Assembly (NCBI GenBank): GCA_902797495.1
Contig: CADBTH010000221.1
Span: 1-6,561, forward strand
Length of the DNA: 6,561 nt
Reading direction: 5' to 3'
From: an uncultured Ruminococcus sp.
GTDB taxonomy: Bacteria; Bacillota; Clostridia; Oscillospirales; CAG-272
A program made the translations under genes and the position numbers. Position 1 is the stretch's first letter; the number at the start of each line of letters is the position of its first letter. Positions 1 to 6,561 of this stretch are shown here, piece after piece. The notes under the pieces are model-generated. The model was not told the DNA's origin, did not search any database, and was given only the letters and a program-made list of their open reading frames with translations.

Positions 1-3000
1 ATGCACGGAGCAGTCAGGACTTCGGCTGCGCCGAACGTTGAGATCGCGCTGAACGATCCGTCCTGCATGAACAACTTCACGTATTCGAACAACCTTCTCG
101 TCCAGTATTCGGAGGGCGAAGAAGCCGTCATGATGGCGGTCGCAGGAGGCGACCCCTTCGTGCTCCTCAACGTAGAGGGTACTCTCGATATCTCAGCTGA
201 CACGTACAAATACGTCGTCGTGACCTACAGAGTTCCTTACACGAACACTTCTGCCGCGGCGACTACGGAGCTTTTCATGTGCGCGGGAGATATCGCCGCG
301 CCGACCGGCGGGTACAGCGTGCTCTTCAATCCGACGAGAGGCTATAAGTACCGCTCCGAGATCGTCAATATGTCGGGCGAGAGCTACTGGCGCGGAAAGA
401 TCCACGCGATCCGTTTCGACGCTTTCACGAACGCCAACATCTGGGACGCGTTCTACCTCGCGTCCGTCACGTTCTGCTCCGACTACGCGTCGGCGACCGG
501 CGCGGCGGCGAGCGCGGCGGCTGCCGCGAACGGCGTCACGGAAGAGTTCGACGAAGCCGCTCTCGCTTCGAACGCGTACCGTCTCGACACGTACACCCGC
601 AAGATGTGGAAGGGCGGGATCACCTTCAACGAATCGGTACACCCGCTCTGCAGCGCGGACGGCACCCTGCCTCCCGTCAGCCTGATGTACGGTATCAAGA
701 AAGTCATCTCCGTCAGAAACGCGACTCTCGGCACGGAGTACAGATACGGCACGGACTATATTATAACCGCGGACGGAAAATTCCAGGTCGTCCCCGGCGG
801 CGCGATACCCTGCACCGCGTATACGAACTGGTACGCCGCAACTCAGCCGTCGACGAACTCCGCGAACTGGATGCTCATACGCGACGGCAGATACACCTAC
901 TTCAGCGAGAGCGGAGATATACATAACTCGCAGCTCGCGATAACCTACACGCACGACGAGTCGTGGAACGGCTTCGTACCGGAGAGCAAGGCGGATCTTC
1001 TCCCCGGCACTCTGTCCAAGCTTCAGAACAAGCAGCACCTCTCCGTCGTATTCTTCGGCGACAGCGTAACGGTCGGATGCAACGCGTCCTCGTTCCTCAA
1101 CCGCGCGCCGCAGATGCCGACCTGGCCCGATATGACGGTAGCCGGTCTCAAGGCGAAGTACGGATACAACGACATCTCCTCCGTCGACACCGCGGTGGGA
1201 GGTATGCAGTCCGACTGGGGAGTTCAGCAGACGGCGTCGAGAGTCGTCGCGTACAACCCCGATCTCGTCTTCATCGGATTCGGCACCAACGACGGTACCG
1301 CCGGAGTCGCGGCGGCGACGTTCAAATCCAATATTAAAACCATAATCGACACGGTGCGCGCGTCCCGCCCGACGTGCGAGTTCATCGTCGTATCTCCTCT
1401 CGTTCCGAACCCCGAAACGTATTTTTACGGCGTTCAGGAGTCCTATCTCCCCGTTATGCAGCAGATCGAGAACGAATACGACGGCGTCGCTTTCGCAAAC
1501 GTATACTCCTCGTTCAAGGACATACTTAAGATAAAGAGATACTGCGACGTCACGGGCAACAACGTCAACCACCCGAACGACTTCTTCGTCCGCATCTACG
1601 CTCAGACGATGCTCACCGCCCTCACTCCTTCCGATATAGCCGAGGCGAGAGCGGACGCACTTCGCGCTCTGAACGCCTACGTTTCCCTCTCCGACTACAG
1701 AGCGGCGGAGCAGGCGGTGATACGGCAAATGATCGCCGACGGCACGGCCGCCATCAACGCGGCTGAAACGGAAGGCGCCGTCAGAAGCGCGCTCGCCGAC
1801 GCGAAGGCGCAGATCGACACGGTCAAGACTGCGGCGGAATACGAGGCGGAAAACCTCGATTACACAAAGCTCCGCTTCGGAAGCGCGGCGGCTCAGACGA
1901 CGGTCAAAAAGCTGAACAACGTCTCCATGAGCCTCAACCAGGCGTCCGGCGTGACGGCTTTCGTATCCTCCGGAGACGACCCGTACTTCAGAATAAACTA
2001 CGACGCGGGCAACGTATCCGCGGACGTCTACAAATATATCACGGTCGTTTACAGCGTACCTGCGTCCGTGACGAACACGACCCCGACTCAGATCTTCTAC
2101 ACCGCAGGCTCCTCGACCGGAGAATCCGAGGCGAAGTCGGTCTCGTTCGTCCCCGAAAAAGGATCTTTCGCATATAAAGTCATAGACCTCTCCTCCGCTT
2201 CCGGCTGGAGCGGCAAGATACACAACCTCAGATTCGACACGTTCGCAACGTATACCGCCGGCGACTCGTTCTCGCTTCACTCCGTATATCTCTTCGAGAA
2301 CGCGGACGCGGCGTCGTCCTACGGTGCTAAGACCGTCGGTATTCTGACAGGCAACTATTCCGGAGCTGCCGAGGGCGTTCAGTTCGACACCGAGTCCGAG
2401 CTCTCAAGGCTCTCCTCCGAGGGCGGCGAAAGACAGCTCGGAGACGCCGACGGAAACGGAAATGTCAACCTCGTCGACTACAGACTGCTCAAAAGGGTGA
2501 TCGCCTGCGACGACGACGCGGAGTACGACAAAACTCTCGCGGACGCAAACCGCGACGGCTCGATCGGGCTCAAGGACCTGCTTCTCCTCAAGAAGCATCT
2601 CTCGTCCGTTGAACTGCTCCCGAAGATATCCGCTCCCTCCGCAGAGATCTCATACAGCGCGGAGAACGCCGGCGCGATGCTCACCGCGGAAGGGGATACT
2701 GGATCCGTCACCGCCGACCTCTCGGACAAGGATATCTCGGCGGACAGCGAGTACCTTTCAATAGTATATCTGAACAATACCGGAAGCGCCGTCCCCGCGA
2801 CGGTAACGCTCATGAAGAACGGAGAAGCGATCGCGTCTTCCGCGCACGCTTTCACGGCATCGTCTTCCGTAAATTATCAGTATGAAACGGTCGACGTTTC
2901 CGCCTTCGGCGGCGACTTCGACTCGATAAAGATAGATTTCGAAGGCTCCTCCCTCTGCCTCGGAGCGATCTATATCTCCGAAACGGAGAGCGTAGCGGCA

Positions 3001-4335
3001 TCGTCCGCTTCGACGAAGGCGCGCTCCCTCGACAGAATGACGGGAGCGTATACGCCCACCGCGGCGCAGGCAGTCGTTCCGCTGAACGGAACGACGACTA
3101 TGGCGACGTTCTCGGGACAGACGTCGTCGACCGGCGACGCCTACGCGTTCTCCTCCTCGCTGACGTTCACTCTCGACCGTCAGCCGGACGAAAAATTCGA
3201 CCGCGTGACCTTTAAATATATCTCGACGACCATCGCGAGAGGCATCATCACCTATAAAGTCAACGGCACGACCGCGACGGACGAGTTCTTCCTCGAACCC
3301 ACGTCCGGTATCGGCTCGTTCCGCACGATCACGCCCGGATACTTCAGGGGCGAGAAGGCGTCCGACATCGTATCCGTCACCCTCTATCCCTGCTGCGCCT
3401 CCGCGACCGCGTTCGCGCTCAAGGGGATCGACACCGAGGACTGCACAAACTACAACGGAGAAATATATCTGCAGAACCAGAACGTCAAAGTCGGTATTCT
3501 CCTCACGATGGGCGGCGGCATCTCGTACTACGAGCAGCTGAACGACAACAACCCGAACTACGCGAACCTGCTCAACAGATACGACGTCGGCCGTCTGATA
3601 CAGCAGTCGTACTACGGTATCAACAAAGCGCCGTACGTTCTCGGCCTCATGGGAACAAGCCCGTGGGGATACAACCCCGTTCAGGGCGGCGACGGCCACA
3701 ACAACCCCTCTCAGATCGTCGACCTTGAAGTTCAGAGCGGCGCGATCTACGTCAAGGTCAGACCTATGGACTGGGGTCACGACGGACATATAACTCCCAG
3801 CTACATGGAGAACTGGTACACCCTCTACGACAACTTCGTGAAGGTAGACAACCGCTTCGTCGATTTCTCGGGATACACGCACACCGTCGGCTGGCAGGAG
3901 CTTCCCGCGTTCTACACGGTATCGGCTCTCAACAACTTCTACTACTACAACGGAAACTCCCCGTGGACGGGCGACTCGCTCATAAAGAGAAGCGACCTGA
4001 TCTTCTGGGGAGAGACGAACAATCAGGCGTTCGATCTCAAGTCGACGTCCGAATTCTGGAGCGCGTGGTGCGACAACTCGGGATTCGGAGTCGGGCTCTA
4101 CGTTCCGAACGTATACACGCTCCACGCGGGCAAGTTCGGATACGACGGAAGTCCGAGCCCCGACGCGCCGTCGACCAACTACGTCGCGCCGAGAAGAAAC
4201 ATGACTCTGATAGTCGGAAAACCGCTCACGTTCAGCTACCTGATCGCGGCGGGAAGTCTTAACCAGATAAGAAACACGTTCCGCGACAACCGCGGCCTTA
4301 TAAACAACTATTCGCTCGAAACTTACAATCAGTAA
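1..4335 (+). CDS. Secreted multi-domain SGNH/GDSL hydrolase with internal dockerin and unnamed C-terminal module (5' partial)
   Basis: This is probably an extracellular carbohydrate esterase carried on a cellulosome-like complex. Residue numbers count from the ATG at base 1. Seen in order: beta-sandwich module A (about 12-161); Ala-rich linker (163-178); pre-catalytic beta domain (about 203-328); SGNH hydrolase domain (about 345-545) with GDS and nucleophile Ser355, Gly400/401, GTND with Asn430, and His524 in NHPND; helical linker (543-619); module A' (621-770), similar to module A; dockerin (813-869); beta modules B (about 876-1003) and C (about 1011-1148); and a Trp/Tyr-rich C-terminal module (about 1155-1440). 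The stop is TAA at 4333-4335. The start is doubtful: residues 8-13 (SAAPNV) align with the end of gene 2's signal peptide (SAAQNV), so roughly 24 codons of signal sequence should lie upstream of the window. Family knowledge: SGNH enzymes with this pre-domain are common in Clostridia and are usually annotated only as GDSL hydrolases. Acetyl-esterase activity is inference. Confidence is high for the SGNH and dockerin calls and low for the substrate. Confidence 0.93.
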   Translation: MHGAVRTSAAPNVEIALNDPSCMNNFTYSNNLLVQYSEGEEAVMMAVAGGDPFVLLNVEGTLDISADTYKYVVVTYRVPYTNTSAAATTELFMCAGDIAAPTGGYSVLFNPTRGYKYRSEIVNMSGESYWRGKIHAIRFDAFTNANIWDAFYLASVTFCSDYASATGAAASAAAAANGVTEEFDEAALASNAYRLDTYTRKMWKGGITFNESVHPLCSADGTLPPVSLMYGIKKVISVRNATLGTEYRYGTDYIITADGKFQVVPGGAIPCTAYTNWYAATQPSTNSANWMLIRDGRYTYFSESGDIHNSQLAITYTHDESWNGFVPESKADLLPGTLSKLQNKQHLSVVFFGDSVTVGCNASSFLNRAPQMPTWPDMTVAGLKAKYGYNDISSVDTAVGGMQSDWGVQQTASRVVAYNPDLVFIGFGTNDGTAGVAAATFKSNIKTIIDTVRASRPTCEFIVVSPLVPNPETYFYGVQESYLPVMQQIENEYDGVAFANVYSSFKDILKIKRYCDVTGNNVNHPNDFFVRIYAQTMLTALTPSDIAEARADALRALNAYVSLSDYRAAEQAVIRQMIADGTAAINAAETEGAVRSALADAKAQIDTVKTAAEYEAENLDYTKLRFGSAAAQTTVKKLNNVSMSLNQASGVTAFVSSGDDPYFRINYDAGNVSADVYKYITVVYSVPASVTNTTPTQIFYTAGSSTGESEAKSVSFVPEKGSFAYKVIDLSSASGWSGKIHNLRFDTFATYTAGDSFSLHSVYLFENADAASSYGAKTVGILTGNYSGAAEGVQFDTESELSRLSSEGGERQLGDADGNGNVNLVDYRLLKRVIACDDDAEYDKTLADANRDGSIGLKDLLLLKKHLSSVELLPKISAPSAEISYSAENAGAMLTAEGDTGSVTADLSDKDISADSEYLSIVYLNNTGSAVPATVTLMKNGEAIASSAHAFTASSSVNYQYETVDVSAFGGDFDSIKIDFEGSSLCLGAIYISETESVAASSASTKARSLDRMTGAYTPTAAQAVVPLNGTTTMATFSGQTSSTGDAYAFSSSLTFTLDRQPDEKFDRVTFKYISTTIARGIITYKVNGTTATDEFFLEPTSGIGSFRTITPGYFRGEKASDIVSVTLYPCCASATAFALKGIDTEDCTNYNGEIYLQNQNVKVGILLTMGGGISYYEQLNDNNPNYANLLNRYDVGRLIQQSYYGINKAPYVLGLMGTSPWGYNPVQGGDGHNNPSQIVDLEVQSGAIYVKVRPMDWGHDGHITPSYMENWYTLYDNFVKVDNRFVDFSGYTHTVGWQELPAFYTVSALNNFYYYNGNSPWTGDSLIKRSDLIFWGETNNQAFDLKSTSEFWSAWCDNSGFGVGLYVPNVYTLHAGKFGYDGSPSPDAPSTNYVAPRRNMTLIVGKPLTFSYLIAAGSLNQIRNTFRDNRGLINNYSLETYNQ
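34..483 (+). repeat. Beta module A of gene 1, related to module A' at 1861-2310
   Basis: Residues about 12-161 and 621-770 of the first protein align in order. Shared landmarks are GGDPF against GDDPYF, SADTYKYVVVTY against SADVYKYITVVY, and WRGKIHAIRFDAF against WSGKIHNLRFDTF. The likely fold is a carbohydrate-binding-like beta sandwich. The similarity is at protein level with moderate divergence, so the duplication is old rather than a recent DNA repeat. Confidence 0.75.
1027..1635 (+). other. SGNH/GDSL hydrolase catalytic domain of the first gene
   Basis: The four conserved blocks are visible: FFGDSV with Ser355 (block I), AVGG around 398-401 (block II), FGTND with Asn430 (block III) and NHPND with His524 (block V). 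The core alternates hydrophobic strands (VVFF, LVFIGFG, EFIVVSP) with helices, as expected for the flavodoxin-like fold of this family. The residue three before the catalytic His, usually Asp, is Asn521. Spacing between blocks fits a complete, uninterrupted domain. Confidence 0.9.
1627..1857 (+). other. Charged Ala/Glu-rich helical linker of gene 1
   Basis: Residues 543-619 are rich in Ala, Glu, Asp, Lys and Arg with no Pro after residue 543, predicting helices or a small helical bundle. The style (DYRAAEQA..., ADGTAAINAAET..., YEAENL) recalls helical repeats of Firmicute surface proteins such as the FIVAR type; this is a resemblance only. It connects the SGNH domain to module A' and is unusually similar to the matching part of gene 2 at 6088-6321. 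Confidence 0.6.
1861..2310 (+). repeat. Beta module A' of gene 1, second copy of module A
   Basis: Residues about 621-770 lie between the helical linker and the dockerin. They repeat the landmarks of the N-terminal module, so the SGNH domain is flanked by two related beta modules. Gene 2 carries the same arrangement; its copy starts near 6322 and is cut by the window edge. Confidence 0.75.
2437..2607 (+). other. Type I dockerin domain inside the first gene
   Basis: Residues 813-869 contain two calcium-binding loops of the dockerin pattern, with ligands at loop positions 1, 3, 5, 9 and 12. The first has Asp815, Asp817, Asn819, Asn823 and Asp826, with Gly820 at position 6. The second has Asp848, Asn850, Asp852, Gly853 at position 6, and Asp859. 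Each loop is followed by a helix with a Leu-Leu-Lys-Lys/Arg type patch (829-832 and 862-865), as in cohesin-binding dockerins. Family knowledge: dockerins anchor enzymes to cohesin modules of scaffoldins. Dockerins are usually C-terminal; here nearly 580 residues follow. The two-loop pattern is clear, so a single stray EF-hand is unlikely. Confidence 0.9.
3463..4320 (+). other. Unnamed C-terminal module of the first gene, rich in Trp and Tyr
   Basis: Residues about 1155-1440 form a compact module that I cannot assign to a named family. Motifs that look structural or catalytic are GRLIQQSYYG (1197-1206), WGYNPVQGGD (1222-1231), PMDW (1255-1258), WQELPAFY (1298-1305) and FWSAW followed by GFGVGLYVP (1352-1369). 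The many aromatic residues suit sugar binding, and Asp1231, Asp1257 and Glu1300 are candidate acidic residues. From memory, similar motif sets occur in uncharacterised secreted proteins of Actinobacteria and Firmicutes; I cannot verify that here. It could be a second catalytic domain (a glycoside hydrolase or lyase) or a large binding module. Confidence 0.55.
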
Positions 4336-4374
4336 TACAGTAAAAAACTCCATTCCTATTCTGCGAGGTCCGAA
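4336..4374 (+). other. Short intergenic gap without visible terminator or promoter
   Basis: These 39 bases between the TAA of gene 1 and the ATG of gene 2 hold the ribosome binding site and an A6 run (4342-4347). I see no inverted repeat followed by a T tract and no plausible -35/-10 pair. This suggests gene 2 is transcribed from a promoter upstream of gene 1. The reading frame of gene 1 continues through the gap into gene 2 with no further stop. Confidence 0.6.
4365..4369 (+). promoter_or_regulatory. Ribosome binding site of the second SGNH hydrolase gene
   Basis: GAGGT is complementary to the anti-Shine-Dalgarno end of 16S rRNA and lies 5 bases before the ATG at 4375. The spacing is slightly short but usable. 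It fixes the start of the second gene together with the signal peptide that follows. Confidence 0.75.
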
Positions 4375-6561
4375 ATGAAAACTGCACCGAAAAAACTGAT
4401 TTCACTCATGCTCGTCGTCGTGATGTGCGCGGCGTGCCTCTCGGCCTTCGGTCCGACGAAGGTGTCCGCTGCGCAGAACGTCGAGCTGACGTTTAATTCA
4501 CCGTCGGCGATGACTTACTTCACAAACGCCAACAACCTTTCCGTCGCCTACAGCGACGCCGAGGGATCTGTCATGATGGCGGTCACGGGCGGCGACCCGT
4601 ACGTCCTTCTCGAAATTGAGAACATGGCGTCGGTCTCCGCGGACGTATACAAGTACGTCGTCGTGACCTACAGAACGCCGACGACGAACTCCTCGACCGC
4701 CGCGCAGACCGAACTGTTCATGTGCGCGGGAGCGGTCACCGGCCCCACGGCGGATCGCAGCGTCAAGTACAACCCGACGAACGGATACAAGTACCGCTCC
4801 GAGATCATCGATATGTCGTCCTACTCCTACTGGAGCGGCGCCGTCCACTCGATCAGAGTCGACGCCTTCACGAACGCGAACGTTTGGGACTGCTACTACC
4901 TCGCTTCCGTGACCTTCTGCTCCGACTCCGCGTCGGCGCAGAGCGCCGCCGCCGCCAAGGCGAGCGAAGCGAACGGAGACCTCGACGGTTACTCCGAAGC
5001 CGCTCTCGGCCTTCGCGGATACGACCTCGGTCTGTACACCGAGAGGTACTGGAAGGGCAACATAGTCTTCAACGAAGCGTACTATCCGCTCTGCAATGCG
5101 GACGGATCGATCTCGCCCGCGTCGCTCCTTTACGATATAAAGAGGATCGTTTCCGTAAAGAGCGGCAGTCTCGGCACCGAGTACAAGTACGGAGTCGACT
5201 ACACGGTGACCGCGGACGGAAAGTTCCAGGTGATCCCGACCGGCGCGATACCGAAGATATCGTACAACACGATGTACAACCCTCCGGCAAATCAGTCCCA
5301 TCCGATGAAGAACGGAGGAAACATATTCGCCGCGGAGGGCGCGACGTTCCACAACGCTCAGCTCGCGATAACCTACACCCACGACGACTCGTGGGACGGC
5401 TTCGTTCCCGAAAGCAAGGTCGACCTGCTCCCCGGCACTTACTCCAAGCTTCAGAACAAACAGCATATAACCGCCGTATTCTTCGGCGACAGCATCACGT
5501 ACGGCTGCAACGCATCCGGTCTCAACAGACCCGACACGGAGCAGAAGGTCGTCATCAACGTGAGCCCGTATATGCCGATCTGGTCCGAGATGGTAGTCGC
5601 GGGACTCAGGGCGAAATACGGATACAACGACATCACTCACATAAACACCGCGAAAGGCGGGACCCTCTCGACGTGGGGCGTCGAGCAGGCTCAGTCGAAG
5701 GTCGCCGCGTACAACCCCGACCTCGTATTCATCGGATTCGGTATGAACGACGGACCGGGGGCGAACCCGACGACTCCGGCACAGTTCAAAGCCAACATCC
5801 AGTCGATCATCAACACGACGCGGGCGGCAAACCCGAACGCCGAGTTCGTTCTTATCTCCTCGATCGTCGCAAATCCCGAGACGACCTACGACGGCATCCA
5901 GGAACAGTATCTCCCGGTGCTTCAGGAGCTTGAAGACGAAAATACCGGCGTCGCGCTCGCGGACGTCATGTCCTCGCACAAGGCGATGCTCCGGATAAAG
6001 AAGTACTCGGATATGACTGCGAACAACGTCAACCATCCGAACGATTTCTTTATCCGCCAGTACGCGCAGACTCTGCTGACCACCCTCTCCCCGTCAGACA
6101 TCGCCGAGGCGAGAGCGGACGCGGTACGCGCTCTGAACAATTACGTCTCCCTCTCCGACTACAGGGCTGCGGAGCAAGCGGAAATAGAGCAGATAATCGC
6201 CGACGGAACGGCGAACATAAACGCCGCGGAGACCTCCGCCGACGTGCGCTCGGCGCTGAACGCCGCTAAAGCTCTGATAGACGGGGTCAAGACCGCCGCG
6301 GAATACGAGGCGGAAAACCTCGACTACACGTATCTTAAATTCAACAGCGCGGCAACGCTCACTACCGTCAGCCGCACGAACAATATATCTTACTCGCTGA
6401 ATTCGTCCGCGGGTTACACGACGTTCTCCTCGACCGGAGACGACCCGTACTTCTGCGTGAACTACGATGCCGGAAACGTTTCGGCGAACACGTACAAATA
6501 TATAACGGTCGTTTACAACGTACCGTCGACAACTACCAACACTTCTAACAGCCAGGTCTTC
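4375..6561 (+). CDS. Secreted SGNH/GDSL hydrolase, paralog of the upstream gene (3' partial)
   Basis: This frame starts at ATG 4375 and stays open for 729 codons to the window edge. The first 33 residues are a typical Sec signal peptide: Lys at 2, 6 and 7, a hydrophobic core at about 8-24, and a likely cut near VSA-A (30-33). Then come beta module A (about 34-172), an Ala-rich linker, a pre-catalytic beta domain (about 220-345), and an SGNH domain with GDSI and Ser373, Gly428/429, GMND with Asn458, and His554 in NHPND. A charged helical linker (about 572-649) and the start of module A' follow, and the window ends inside module A'. The order matches gene 1 throughout. The main difference is an insertion of about 10 residues after the GDS block (around 386-397). 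The start is well supported by the GAGGT ribosome binding site and the signal peptide. The gene follows gene 1 after 39 bases, so cotranscription is likely. A dockerin may lie beyond the edge but cannot be seen. The likely role is polysaccharide de-esterification outside the cell; the substrate is unknown. Confidence 0.93.
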   Translation, partial: MKTAPKKLISLMLVVVMCAACLSAFGPTKVSAAQNVELTFNSPSAMTYFTNANNLSVAYSDAEGSVMMAVTGGDPYVLLEIENMASVSADVYKYVVVTYRTPTTNSSTAAQTELFMCAGAVTGPTADRSVKYNPTNGYKYRSEIIDMSSYSYWSGAVHSIRVDAFTNANVWDCYYLASVTFCSDSASAQSAAAAKASEANGDLDGYSEAALGLRGYDLGLYTERYWKGNIVFNEAYYPLCNADGSISPASLLYDIKRIVSVKSGSLGTEYKYGVDYTVTADGKFQVIPTGAIPKISYNTMYNPPANQSHPMKNGGNIFAAEGATFHNAQLAITYTHDDSWDGFVPESKVDLLPGTYSKLQNKQHITAVFFGDSITYGCNASGLNRPDTEQKVVINVSPYMPIWSEMVVAGLRAKYGYNDITHINTAKGGTLSTWGVEQAQSKVAAYNPDLVFIGFGMNDGPGANPTTPAQFKANIQSIINTTRAANPNAEFVLISSIVANPETTYDGIQEQYLPVLQELEDENTGVALADVMSSHKAMLRIKKYSDMTANNVNHPNDFFIRQYAQTLLTTLSPSDIAEARADAVRALNNYVSLSDYRAAEQAEIEQIIADGTANINAAETSADVRSALNAAKALIDGVKTAAEYEAENLDYTYLKFNSAATLTTVSRTNNISYSLNSSAGYTTFSSTGDDPYFCVNYDAGNVSANTYKYITVVYNVPSTTTNTSNSQVF
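5461..6087 (+). other. SGNH/GDSL hydrolase catalytic domain of the second gene
   Basis: Block I is FFGDSI with Ser373, block II is KGG with Gly428/429, block III is FGMND with Asn458, and block V is NHPND with His554. As in gene 1, the position three before the His is Asn (551). By a hand alignment the segment after block III is about 59% identical to gene 1. All catalytic blocks are present, so the domain looks functional. Confidence 0.9.
6088..6321 (+). other. Charged Ala/Glu-rich helical linker of gene 2
   Basis: Residues about 572-649 of the second protein correspond to the linker of gene 1. By hand count 66 of 79 aligned residues are identical, clearly above the catalytic domain. Several DNA runs are identical too, including a stretch around 6302-6327 matching 1836-1861 with few changes. 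Confidence 0.6.

Noticed and set aside
487..534. GCG/GCC-rich run that might be a DNA repeat
   Set aside because: It simply encodes the Ala-rich linker of gene 1. Unit lengths are irregular, and gene 2 has a comparable Ala-rich linker around 4930-4970.
193..2280. Long open frame of 695 codons on the minus strand opposite gene 1
   Set aside because: Its translation is Arg- and Val-rich with no domain or fold-like pattern, and it mirrors the codon bias of the real + strand gene. It is a shadow typical of GC-rich DNA. The same applies to the minus-strand frames at 2758-4353 and 4498-6036 and to the Arg-rich + strand frame at 4722-5933.
4336..4374. Possible terminator or promoter between the genes
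   Set aside because: No stem-loop with a T tract is present, and the gap is too short and lacks recognisable -35 and -10 elements in proper spacing.
4342..4396. Two A6-C runs (4342-4348 and 4390-4396) resembling -1 frameshift slippery sites
   Set aside because: The first lies after the stop of gene 1. The second is in the wrong phase relative to the gene 2 frame for a standard slippery heptamer, and no downstream frame encodes a plausible extension.
4423..4440. Possible lipoprotein signal (CAAC, Cys21) in the second gene's signal peptide
   Set aside because: The residue three before Cys21 is Cys rather than Leu, Val or Ile, and the hydrophobic stretch continues to a good signal peptidase I site near residue 32. 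A secreted, non-lipidated protein fits better.

Overview
The window looks like a piece of chromosome from an anaerobic, plant-fibre-degrading bacterium of the Clostridia (a Ruminococcus or Oscillospiraceae-type gut or rumen lineage is my best guess). The reasons are a clear type I dockerin module, very large secreted multi-domain enzymes, and a GC-rich coding style that still uses AGA and ATA codons. The lineage is an inference; no rRNA or housekeeping marker is present.

Almost every base is coding, on the + strand, in two tandem paralogous genes. Gene 1 (1-4335) is open at the left edge. Its ATG at base 1 is probably an internal Met inside the signal peptide, because alignment with gene 2 places it near the end of gene 2's signal sequence. 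Its order is: beta-sandwich module A, Ala-rich linker, pre-catalytic beta domain, SGNH/GDSL hydrolase domain, charged helical linker, a second copy of the module (A'), dockerin, two further beta modules (B and C), and a C-terminal module of about 290 residues rich in Trp and Tyr that I cannot name. After a 39-base gap with a ribosome binding site but no visible terminator or promoter, gene 2 (4375 to the right edge) starts with a clean signal peptide. It repeats module A, pre-catalytic domain, SGNH domain, helical linker and module A', then runs off the window.

The likely joint role is extracellular removal of ester groups (such as acetyl) from plant polysaccharide. Gene 1 at least would dock onto a cohesin-bearing scaffold. 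Its C-terminal module may supply a second activity or a binding function. The substrate cannot be read from the sequence. The most interesting points are the internal position of the dockerin, the unnamed C-terminal module, the unusual conservation of the helical linker between the paralogs, and the Asn in place of the usual catalytic Asp in both SGNH domains. No RNA gene, mobile element, CRISPR array or terminator is visible.
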